From Planctomycetota bacterium (GTDB taxonomy: Bacteria > Planctomycetota > UBA8108 > UBA1146), in NCBI GenBank assembly GCA_002691835.1, contig NZJA01000078.1, positions 1-9,320 on the forward strand: 9,320 nucleotides of DNA, in the 5' to 3' direction. Made by a program: the position numbers and the translations under genes. Positions 1-6,256 of this stretch are shown here, one piece after another. The first letter of the stretch is position 1. The number at the start of each line of letters is the position of its first letter. The notes beneath the pieces were generated by a model. It worked only from the letters and a program-made list of their open reading frames with translations. It ran no database searches and was not told where the DNA came from.

Positions 1-50
1 ACAACCAACTACTTCCCCAAAAATAAGTGGTTACTAACAAAATAATTCGT

Positions 51-69
51 ATATTCATGTCCTGAATAT
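51..69 (+). promoter_or_regulatory. Inverted repeat just upstream of the polymerase start
   Basis: The arms ATATTCA (51-57) and TGAATAT (63-69) are perfectly complementary with a 5-nt loop, and the hairpin ends 6 nt before the polymerase ATG at 76. As RNA it would lie where the ribosome loads. T4 gp43 represses its own translation through a hairpin at its ribosome-binding site, so a similar operator is conceivable. The arms are AT-rich, and repeats of this size are expected by chance several times in a window like this. Only the position is suggestive. Confidence 0.3.
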
Positions 70-75
70 GGTTAT

Positions 76-1344
76 ATGTACTGGTTAGTAGAAGAAGAAG
101 ATCAAATAGAATTTTTAATTAATAGTGGTTACAAACAGGCATTTATTGAGGTAATTCCTTATAGTGACTATGTACACCCCACATTAAATAGCATTAGTTT
201 GGTGTATATTAGACCACTTAATGCAAGTAAAGGCTATATGTTATGCGTTTCACATAGTGAAACTATAAATGCGTTAAATACGCGTATAGACGAATTAATA
301 GATAAGTTTGATATTTTGTTTTGTCGCGATAAAAAAGAGATGTTACATTATTTTCCAAGCAAAGCTCTTTACGACATAAATGTGCCTCCTACTACGTATA
401 TACGACCATATACAAAAGCACATGAGGTACTAAATTATAAACATAAAGATAACCCAAGTGTTAATACTTTTATTCCAGTTGTTAAACACTATGAAATGTG
501 TGAGCAAATATACAATGATTTAAAAGATAATATTAACCATAAAAAAACAGATTATGACGAATTTTTTAACCATAGAGTATCCGTGGTGTTCAACGCCATC
601 GAAAGGATGGGAATACAAATACATCCCGAACAATTCAAAAAACACTTTTATGATGAGAGTAGACCCAAAGTTTACACTCAATACAACCTTAAAACTACAA
701 CAACGAGACCATCAAACAAATTTAAAGGAGTAAACTATGCAGCACTTAATAAAGAAAATGGATGTAGAAAATCGTTTGTACCAAGCAATGATAGTTTGTA
801 CGAAATTGATATTAGCGCTTATCATCCTAGTTTGTCTTGTCGTCTCATCGATTATAATTTTGCCACTGTGGATATTCACAGTCATCTACAACAACTCTAT
901 GGAGTAAGTTACGGTAAATCAAAAGAACTGACATTTAAGCAATTATACGGAGGAGTATTTGATCAATATAAACATATCGAATTTTTTAAGAAAATTGATA
1001 TATACGTAAAAGAACTCTGGTATAAATTTCAAAGCGACGGAGAGATAACGTGCCCGGTTTCAAAATTTGTTTATAAAAAGGATACGTTGGAAAACATGAA
1101 CCCACAAAAGTTATTTAATTATTTGTTACAAAACTTGGAGACGTCAATGAACGTTCGTATACTGTGGGACGTACTTCGTTTATTAAGAGGTAAAAAAACA
1201 AAACTGGTATTATATACTTATGATTCGTTTTTGTTTGATTGGGATAAAGAAGAAAAAGAATTAATAGGAGACATAAAAAATGTTTTCAAAAAATATAAAT
1301 TTAACATAAAAACAAAAGAAGGTTATGATTACGACTTTAAATAG
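76..1344 (+). CDS. Small Family-A-like DNA polymerase, palm/fingers core without visible proofreading motifs
   Basis: Probable replicative DNA polymerase of 422 aa. The C-terminal half carries Family A landmarks in order. A TTTTRPSN segment (207-214) is followed by R231-x2-FVPS. Motif A is EIDISAYHPSL, with D245 as the likely metal ligand. A motif B/O-helix remnant has K283, F287 and Y291-G292 at the K-x3-F-x3-YG spacing of Pol I; the Arg expected four residues before K283 is Tyr. Motif C is LYTYDSFLF with D383, so the usual HDE reads YDS. Residues 1-200 show no DxE exonuclease motif and are much shorter than in Pol I or T7 polymerase. Proofreading may therefore be absent or encoded elsewhere, as remembered for phage RM378. 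The start at 76 follows an in-frame stop at 43-45 and has no Shine-Dalgarno. Polymerase identity is fairly sure; activity is inferred. Confidence 0.82.
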   Translation: MYWLVEEEDQIEFLINSGYKQAFIEVIPYSDYVHPTLNSISLVYIRPLNASKGYMLCVSHSETINALNTRIDELIDKFDILFCRDKKEMLHYFPSKALYDINVPPTTYIRPYTKAHEVLNYKHKDNPSVNTFIPVVKHYEMCEQIYNDLKDNINHKKTDYDEFFNHRVSVVFNAIERMGIQIHPEQFKKHFYDESRPKVYTQYNLKTTTTRPSNKFKGVNYAALNKENGCRKSFVPSNDSLYEIDISAYHPSLSCRLIDYNFATVDIHSHLQQLYGVSYGKSKELTFKQLYGGVFDQYKHIEFFKKIDIYVKELWYKFQSDGEITCPVSKFVYKKDTLENMNPQKLFNYLLQNLETSMNVRILWDVLRLLRGKKTKLVLYTYDSFLFDWDKEEKELIGDIKNVFKKYKFNIKTKEGYDYDFK

Positions 1345-1363
1345 ACCCCTAAATACGTATAAG

Positions 1364-1792
1364 ATGAATTATGATGTGGAAACATCATTAAATAATATAG
1401 GAGATTTGAATAACAAGCTGTTTTGTACATTTACCACGCTAGAGCACTTAGATGATCTAATCCAGAATATAACATCCCAATACGTAATTATTTATAATAA
1501 GATGTTTGTTTTAGAGATTGTCGGAAGTGATGAATATGTTGTTACATACAACGTAGACCAGGGTAATGTTCAGTCTATTCCAGATAATACTATTCTAGTA
1601 CATAGAAAAAAGGAGTCTAATACCTTATACACTATTAATGCTTTAAATGAATTAATTAAAAAGCTTAATAATGGTGTTGTTGATACTAAATTTAAAGTAG
1701 ATTGGCAACATTATAGAAATTGTGTTTTACTTACCCAACACAATGAATTGAATCAATTAAATACAAAAATACACAAAATAATCGAAGTATAG
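1364..1792 (+). CDS. Hypothetical protein between polymerase and gp32
   Basis: A 142-aa protein that I do not recognise. It is soluble-looking, with no signal peptide or membrane segment. The middle (about residues 38-82) alternates hydrophobic and polar residues and looks beta-rich (YVIIYNKMFVLEIV, EYVVTYNV). The last 60 residues look helical and Asn/Lys-rich (INALNELIKKLNN, NELNQLNTKIHKII). An in-frame ATG at 1325 would overlap the polymerase by 20 nt and give 155 aa. I prefer ATG 1364, 19 nt after the polymerase stop, because the extra 13 residues lie partly in the overlap and add nothing recognisable. It does not resemble T4 UvsY by eye. Its place between polymerase and gp32 suggests a replication accessory role, but no function can be assigned from sequence. 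Confidence 0.7.
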   Translation: MNYDVETSLNNIGDLNNKLFCTFTTLEHLDDLIQNITSQYVIIYNKMFVLEIVGSDEYVVTYNVDQGNVQSIPDNTILVHRKKESNTLYTINALNELIKKLNNGVVDTKFKVDWQHYRNCVLLTQHNELNQLNTKIHKIIEV

Positions 1793-1867
1793 TTTGGCTC
1801 CCCAAATTTGGCTTCGTATATTGGTGTTACATTTAAAACAGTTATAATTAAAAAAAGTTATTAAATT
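1793..1867 (+). promoter_or_regulatory. Leader of the gp32 gene: hairpin plus A/U-rich UUAAA repeats, possible promoter
   Basis: This 75-nt gap is the longest between complete genes here. A small hairpin follows the upstream stop: TTTGG (1793-1797) pairs with CCAAA (1802-1806) across a CTCC loop, and TTTGGCT recurs at 1807-1813. An A/T-rich tract then carries three TTAAA copies (1833-1837, 1848-1852, 1861-1865) up to the ATG. T4 gene 32 is autogenously repressed when gp32 coats a leader with UUAAA repeats below a 5' pseudoknot. The composition here is similar, but I found no convincing pseudoknot pairing. A TATAAT (1843-1848) with TTGGTG at 1821-1826 (16-nt spacing) is a weak promoter candidate. 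The hairpin could instead be a weak terminator. Confidence 0.4.
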
Positions 1868-2707
1868 ATGGATTTATCAATGCTTAAACAGAAGTTGGAC
1901 ACGCTCCAACAAAAAACACCTGCTGGTGGTGCCAAAAGAGATTATTCTCTTACATTTTGGAGACCTACAGTAGGGAAACAACAAATTAGAATTGTGCCTA
2001 GTGCATTTAATTCTAATAACCCATTTACAGAATTAAAATTCTATTATGGTATTACAAACAAGGTGATGTTATCACCTGAAACTTGGGGTGAAAAAGACCC
2101 GATTGCTTTATTCGCTAGTAAACTTAGAGAAGAATATAGCAAAGAAAATTATCTACTTGCTAAAAAGTTAGATGCAAAAACTAGAATTTTTGCTCCGGTT
2201 ATTGTTAGAGGAGAGGAGGACAAAGGAGTTCGACTATGGCAATTCGGAAAGCTAATATATGAAGAATTACTTTCATTAGCTGTAGATGATGAAATTGGAG
2301 ATTACACTGATATTGTTTCAGGTAGAGATCTTACAATTGAAACAGTAGGACCAGAATCAACAGGTACTCAGTATAATAAATCATCAGTTAGAGTTAGATT
2401 AAAAGAAACTCCATTAAGTGGTGATGCTGAATTAGTTGATAAGTGGATTTCAGATCAACCAAACCCAACAAAAGAATTTAAACAATTTACTTTTGATGAA
2501 ATGAAGTCAGCATTAGAAAAGTGGTTAGCGCCAGAAACTAATGATGATACAGATGGTGATGTTACACCTGCTGCAGTTGAAACACCAGCTAAGTCTAATT
2601 TTAGTTTAGATACTACAAAAGATAATGTTAAGAAAAATAAAGCAGATGCTTTTGATACATTATTTGATGATAAAAAAAGTAACGAACCAGATGATCTTCC
2701 TTTCTAA
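1868..2707 (+). CDS. gp32-like single-stranded DNA-binding protein
   Basis: A 279-aa single-strand binding protein of the T4 gp32 type, expected to coat ssDNA at the fork and in recombination intermediates and to contact UvsX, helicase and polymerase. The N-terminal segment is basic and helical (residues 1-24). The core has the gp32-like run SLTFWRP...QQIRIVPS (27-45), NPFTELKFYYG (51-61) and a later LWQFGK...YEELL (123-135). From about residue 222 the tail is acidic and low in complexity, ending EPDDLPF. The protein has no cysteine: where T4-likes carry zinc ligands it reads SP (69-70) and DPIA (77-80) instead of CP and CPIC, so the zinc site is lost. The end resembles the bacterial SSB tip (E. 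coli DDDIPF). Only 2 nt separate it from uvsX. Family assignment rests on these patterns, not an alignment. Confidence 0.87.
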   Translation: MDLSMLKQKLDTLQQKTPAGGAKRDYSLTFWRPTVGKQQIRIVPSAFNSNNPFTELKFYYGITNKVMLSPETWGEKDPIALFASKLREEYSKENYLLAKKLDAKTRIFAPVIVRGEEDKGVRLWQFGKLIYEELLSLAVDDEIGDYTDIVSGRDLTIETVGPESTGTQYNKSSVRVRLKETPLSGDAELVDKWISDQPNPTKEFKQFTFDEMKSALEKWLAPETNDDTDGDVTPAAVETPAKSNFSLDTTKDNVKKNKADAFDTLFDDKKSNEPDDLPF

Positions 2708-2709
2708 AT

Positions 2710-3783
2710 ATGGCAAGAAAAGTATCAAAGTCTCTCTCGGCAGCAGTGTCTGCCGAGATTAAGACAAAATTTGATTTAAATAAATTTAAAGCCACTAAGG
2801 GTTTAGATAAAAACGTCAAATTTAAGGAACAACAATGGATACCACTATCTCCTGCATTTCAGGAAATATCTGGAGTACCAGGTATTCCAATGGGACATAT
2901 TTCATTACTTAGAGGACATTCTGATACAGGTAAAACAACTGCTCTACTTGAAGCAGCAGTATCAGCACAAAAAATGGGTGTATTACCTGTTTTTATAATT
3001 ACTGAGATGAAATGGAATTGGGAACATGCCGCTCAAATGGGATTAGAAGTAAAACTAATCAAAGATGAGGAAGATAATGTTGTAGATTATGAAGGTAATT
3101 TCATTTATGTTGATAGAGAAACATTACATACAATTGAAGACGTAGCAGCATTTATTATGGATCTACAGAATGAACAGAAAAAAGGTAATTTACCTTATGA
3201 TTTAGCGTTCTTCTGGGATTCAATTGGATCTATTCCTTGTGCAATGTCAGTTGAAAAACTGAAAAACAACAATGAATGGAATGCAGGAGCAATGTCAACA
3301 CAATTTGGTAATACAGTTAATCAAAGTATTGTAATGTCACGTAAAGAATCATCACCATATACTAATACACTTTGTGCTATTAATAAAGTATGGACTGCTA
3401 AAGCAGAATCACCTATGGGTCAACCTAAAATGATGAACAAAGGTGGAATGGCAATGTGGTATGATGCAACTTTCGTAGCTACTTTTGGTAATGTATCAAA
3501 TGCAGGAACATCTAAAATTAAAGCAATTAAAGGTGGTAAGCAAGTAGAATGGGGTAAAAGAACAAATTTACAAATTGATAAAAACCACGTTAATGGTATG
3601 CAATCAAGAGGTAAAATTGTTATGACAAACCACGGTTTTATTACTGATACTGACAAGGATAAAAATGCATATAAAAAAGAACATGCTGATGAATGGTCTA
3701 AAATCTTAGGAGGAGGAACATTCACAATCCAAGAAGACGAAGAAGATCATACACCAGTATTATTTGATTCTCAGGACATTTAA
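2710..3783 (+). CDS. uvsX: UvsX/RecA-family recombinase
   Basis: A 357-aa RecA-fold recombinase (T4 UvsX is about 390 aa, bacterial RecA about 350). It should form filaments on ssDNA, hydrolyse ATP and drive strand exchange for recombination-dependent replication and repair. Walker A is GHSDTGKT (69-76). The likely catalytic glutamate is E99 in FIITEM. Walker B is the hydrophobic run LAFFWDS, with D170. The segment from Q198 to about N225 (STQFGN...CAINKVW) fits the DNA-binding loop region and sensor strand. The phrase MNKGGMAMWYDATFV (242-256) is typical of phage UvsX. The C-terminus is acidic (about 341-357). The gene begins 2 nt after gp32, so it is likely translationally coupled to it, and gp32 normally cooperates with UvsX. 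A strong hairpin covers codons 9-17. Confidence 0.92.
   Translation: MARKVSKSLSAAVSAEIKTKFDLNKFKATKGLDKNVKFKEQQWIPLSPAFQEISGVPGIPMGHISLLRGHSDTGKTTALLEAAVSAQKMGVLPVFIITEMKWNWEHAAQMGLEVKLIKDEEDNVVDYEGNFIYVDRETLHTIEDVAAFIMDLQNEQKKGNLPYDLAFFWDSIGSIPCAMSVEKLKNNNEWNAGAMSTQFGNTVNQSIVMSRKESSPYTNTLCAINKVWTAKAESPMGQPKMMNKGGMAMWYDATFVATFGNVSNAGTSKIKAIKGGKQVEWGKRTNLQIDKNHVNGMQSRGKIVMTNHGFITDTDKDKNAYKKEHADEWSKILGGGTFTIQEDEEDHTPVLFDSQDI
2730..2765 (+). other. GC-rich hairpin inside the start of uvsX
   Basis: TCTCGGCAG (2735-2743) and CTGCCGAGA (2750-2758) form a perfect 9-bp stem with a 6-nt loop. GTCT (2730-2733) and AGAC (2762-2765) can extend it past a small internal loop. The stem starts about 26 nt into the reading frame and uses codons (CTC, TCG, GCC, GAG) that are rare in this gene. 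In RNA it would be the most stable element near any start codon here, just downstream of an initiating ribosome. Function is unknown. Confidence 0.6.
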
Positions 3784-3792
3784 AAAGAAAAC

Positions 3793-4833
3793 ATGAAGCA
3801 TAAAGATTTATTTAAGTTGCTGGACGAAGTTCAGGAGCAAGGGGAAGAAACTACTCCAAAAAGACATGATAAAGTATTAATTTTAGATGGATTAAATCTA
3901 TTTTTTAGAAACTTTGCAATGATGAATATGGTAAATCCTGATGGGGTTCATATTGGAGGGTTAGGAGGGTTCTTTCGTTCTTTAGGCGCCATGATTAGAC
4001 AAACAAATCCAACATCTGTTTATGTAGTATTCGACGGAGCAGGTTCAACAGTAAATCGTAAGAACCTGCTCTCCGAATACAAAAGTACAAGAAATTTACA
4101 ACGAATTACTAATTGGGAAGCATTTGACAATTTAGAGGAAGAACATGACTCAAAAATTGACCAAATAGTGCGTATAATCCAGTATTTAAAGCTATTACCT
4201 GTTAAAACCACTATATTGGATAAAGTAGAAGCTGATGATATTATAGCCGTGTTAGCTGAAAAACTAGTAGAAAAACATAATTCAACTTGTTTTATAGTAT
4301 CTTCAGATAAAGATTTCTTACAATTAGTTACTGATAAAATTATTGTATATAGACCAATGGAGAAAGAATATTATACTCCAAAAGTTGTAGAAGAAAAAGT
4401 AGGTTTATTACCATCGAATTTCTTATTACATAAAGTATTATTAGGGGATAAATCAGATAATATTCCAGGTATAAAAGGATTAGGTGCTAAAGGTATATTT
4501 AAAAAGTTTCCTGAATTAAAAACACATGACTTAACATTAGATGACATTTTTGACATTTGTGCTAGGAAATTTAAGGATCATGTCGTATATTCACGCATAA
4601 TCCAAGATCAAAAACGGATTGAAACTAATTATAAAGTTATGGATTTAAGTATTCCAATGATTGATGATAAAGGAAAGGAACATATTGATGATCTAATAGT
4701 TGAGGAATTACCTGAATTTAATGCTGAAATGTTTGTTTCATTTTATAATGAAGACAAATTAGGGGGAATGATTAGAAATCTAGATACATGGTTAAAAGAT
4801 ATTTTTTCACAATTCCCCATTTATAAACAATAA
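3793..4833 (+). CDS. 5'-3' exonuclease / flap endonuclease (RNase H-like primer removal)
   Basis: A 346-aa FEN-family nuclease, related to the 5' nuclease domain of Pol I and functionally to T4 Rnh, which removes RNA primers and 5' flaps from Okazaki fragments. Metal-binding acidic clusters appear in order: D32 in VLILDGLNLFFR, D81 in VVFDG, E146/D148/D149 in VEADDII, D172/D174 in VSSDKDF, and D219/D222 in LGDKSDN. The last is followed by the helix-3-turn-helix signature NIPGIKGLGAKG (223-234) that grips duplex DNA. About 25 N-terminal residues (KHKDLFKLLDEV...) precede the fold and look like a charged helix. The polymerase at 76-1344 lacks such a domain, so this protein supplies it in trans. 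The gene starts 9 nt after uvsX. Its coding sequence contains a large hairpin (4027-4080) and a G-tract (3955-3969). Confidence 0.92.
   Translation: MKHKDLFKLLDEVQEQGEETTPKRHDKVLILDGLNLFFRNFAMMNMVNPDGVHIGGLGGFFRSLGAMIRQTNPTSVYVVFDGAGSTVNRKNLLSEYKSTRNLQRITNWEAFDNLEEEHDSKIDQIVRIIQYLKLLPVKTTILDKVEADDIIAVLAEKLVEKHNSTCFIVSSDKDFLQLVTDKIIVYRPMEKEYYTPKVVEEKVGLLPSNFLLHKVLLGDKSDNIPGIKGLGAKGIFKKFPELKTHDLTLDDIFDICARKFKDHVVYSRIIQDQKRIETNYKVMDLSIPMIDDKGKEHIDDLIVEELPEFNAEMFVSFYNEDKLGGMIRNLDTWLKDIFSQFPIYKQ
3955..3969 (+). other. G-tract with two-tetrad quadruplex potential
   Basis: Four G runs separated by 1, 3 and 1 nt (GG-A-GGG-TTA-GG-A-GGG) lie inside the exonuclease gene, where they encode G-G-L-G-G. 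The repeated GGA GGG codons are unusual for a gene that prefers A/T at third positions. Two-tetrad quadruplexes are weak, and the amino acids alone account for most of the G content. Confidence 0.3.
4027..4080 (+). other. Large imperfect hairpin inside the exonuclease gene
   Basis: GAGCAGGTTC (4037-4046) and GAACCTGCTC (4062-4071) are perfectly complementary over 10 bp around a 15-nt loop. After a small internal loop, GTATTCG (4027-4033) pairs with CGAATAC (4074-4080) for 7 more. The structure spans codons 79-96 and includes the codon of catalytic D81. The 3' arm uses CTG CTC TCC for Leu-Leu-Ser, against the AT-rich preference of the gene. This is the strongest secondary structure I found in the window. 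Confidence 0.65.
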
Positions 4834-4850
4834 AAACTATAATATAGGTT

Positions 4851-6236
4851 ATGACATTACAAACACTGAATCAATATGGTCCTGATTTCCAAATCAAAGC
4901 AATATCAGCATTGCTTACCCATAAAGAATTATTAGTTAATATCCATGATATTATCAGTGAAGAATTTTTTGAAAATAGTGCACATAAGTGGGCTGTAAAA
5001 GAAATATTAAAATATTACGATAAATACCATACAACACCTTCATTAGATGTTTTAAAAGTAGAGTTAAAAAAAGTTGATAATGATGTTTTACAAGTATCAA
5101 TTAAAGAACAATTAAAACAGGCTTATGTATCATCTGATGAAGATTTAAAATATGTACAAGAAGAATTTACTAATTTTTGTAGAAACCAACAATTGAAGAA
5201 GGCCTTAATGTCGTCTGTGGACTTATTGAAAGCAGGCGACTTTGATGGTATTAGATATATTGTTGATGGAGCTTTAAGAGCGGGACAAGATAAAAACGTA
5301 GGACATGAATATGTTAAAGATATTGAAGAAAGGTATAGAGAAAATTCGAGGACAACTGTACCTACACCTTGGGAAAAGATCAATAATTTACTACAAGGTG
5401 GATTGGGAAATGGAGATTTTGGTCTCATATTTGGTAATCCAGGAGGTGGTAAATCTTGGTCATTAGTAGCTATTGGAGGTGAAGCTGTTAGATTAGGATT
5501 TAATGTAATTCACTATACTTTAGAGTTAGGTGAAGATTATGTTGGAAAAAGATATGACGCCTTTTTTACTAATATACCAGTTAATAAAACTCACCTACTT
5601 AGGCCTAAGGCAGAAGAGATCATACCTCAATTACCAGGTAGGTTAATAATTAAAGAATTCCCCACAGGTCGTGCGACTATGTCAACAGTTGAATCACATA
5701 TTAAGAAAGTAGAAAGTATGGGAGTTAAAGCTGATTTAGTAATTATTGATTATGTTGACCTCCTTTCATCAGGACGTAAAAATAGGGAGCGTAAGGACGA
5801 AATTGATGATATTTATGGCAGCACAAAAGGCCTAGCTCGAGAATTGAACATACCTATTTGGTCAGTATCTCAAGTAAATAGAGCTGGTTCGAATGATGAC
5901 ATTATAGAAGGAGATAAAGCAGCTGGGTCTTATGATAAGCTGATGATCACTGACTTTTGTATGTCTCTTTCAAGGAAAAAAGAAGATAAAGTAAAAGGAA
6001 CTGGTAGATTTCACATTATGAAAAACAGATATGGAACTGATGGTCTAACATTTGCTGTTAAAGCAGATACTTCTACAGGCCACTTTGAAGTACATAACTA
6101 TAATACGGATCTAGACGAAGAAGAAAATTTCACTCCTGCTACTAAGTCAAATAAGTTTGATACTGACACAGACAAATTTGACAAACAGAAACTTCGTGAG
6201 TTATATGACCCAGGTTTCTTTGAACTAAGTAAATAA
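4851..6236 (+). CDS. Replicative DNA helicase, DnaB/gp41 family
   Basis: A 461-aa ring helicase expected to unwind DNA 5'-3' at the fork. It has the two-part DnaB/gp41 layout: a helical N-terminal domain (about 1-145) and a RecA-like motor (about 165-415). Walker A is GNPGGGKS (195-202). HYTLEL carries the likely catalytic E225. Walker B is LVIIDYVDLL with D300, and motif H4 is IWSVSQVNRAG with Q341. A putative arginine finger lies in KNRYG (R393). The charged tail (420-461) is rich in Asp, Lys and Thr and ends in DPGFFELSK; in T4 the gp41 tail contacts partners, which may apply here. The length is close to DnaB (471) and T4 gp41 (475). It begins 17 nt after the exonuclease, with TATAAT (4838-4843) in the gap but no clear -35. 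No primase or helicase loader is visible in the window. Confidence 0.93.
   Translation: MTLQTLNQYGPDFQIKAISALLTHKELLVNIHDIISEEFFENSAHKWAVKEILKYYDKYHTTPSLDVLKVELKKVDNDVLQVSIKEQLKQAYVSSDEDLKYVQEEFTNFCRNQQLKKALMSSVDLLKAGDFDGIRYIVDGALRAGQDKNVGHEYVKDIEERYRENSRTTVPTPWEKINNLLQGGLGNGDFGLIFGNPGGGKSWSLVAIGGEAVRLGFNVIHYTLELGEDYVGKRYDAFFTNIPVNKTHLLRPKAEEIIPQLPGRLIIKEFPTGRATMSTVESHIKKVESMGVKADLVIIDYVDLLSSGRKNRERKDEIDDIYGSTKGLARELNIPIWSVSQVNRAGSNDDIIEGDKAAGSYDKLMITDFCMSLSRKKEDKVKGTGRFHIMKNRYGTDGLTFAVKADTSTGHFEVHNYNTDLDEEENFTPATKSNKFDTDTDKFDKQKLRELYDPGFFELSK
5210..5240 (+). other. GC-rich hairpin inside the helicase gene
   Basis: GTCGTCTG (5210-5217) pairs with CAGGCGAC (5233-5240) through 8 bp with one G-U, and a further U-G (5218/5232) is possible inside. 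Past one mismatch, A/T pairs can extend it outward. It covers codons 120-130 of the N-terminal domain, with GC-ending codons (TCG, GTG, GAC, GGC) unlike the surrounding sequence. It is weaker than the uvsX and exonuclease hairpins. Confidence 0.4.
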
Positions 6237-6256
6237 ACAATTAAAACAATTTTAAA

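Noticed and set aside
1..45. Possible C-terminal end of an upstream gene (open to a TAA at 43-45).
   Set aside because: All three forward frames stop within the first 45 nt, and the 14 residues available carry no recognisable signal, so the frame cannot be chosen.
68..88. Six-codon mini-ORF overlapping the polymerase start.
   Set aside because: It is too short to distinguish from chance in AT-rich sequence, and nothing suggests it is translated.
277..286. Palindrome ATACGCGTAT in the polymerase gene.
   Set aside because: A 10-bp palindrome is common by chance and has no relation to a gene boundary.
579..610. Small stem CCATC/GATGG and alternative pairings in the polymerase gene.
   Set aside because: Only 5 bp with competing folds, so it is not listed as a feature; it is mentioned only as part of the possible hairpin pattern.
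1021..1301. Two TATAAATT sequences resembling the T4 late promoter TATAAATA.
   Set aside because: Both are inside the polymerase gene, both miss one base, and such words are frequent in AT-rich DNA.
3420..3725. Minus-strand 101-codon open frame opposite uvsX (a similar one is at 5123-5428 opposite the helicase).
   Set aside because: They are shadows of strongly supported plus-strand genes, with low-complexity composition and no motif.
5598..5609. 12-bp perfect palindrome CTTAGGCCTAAG in the helicase gene.
   Set aside because: A couple of such palindromes are expected by chance in 9 kb, and with no loop it cannot form a hairpin.
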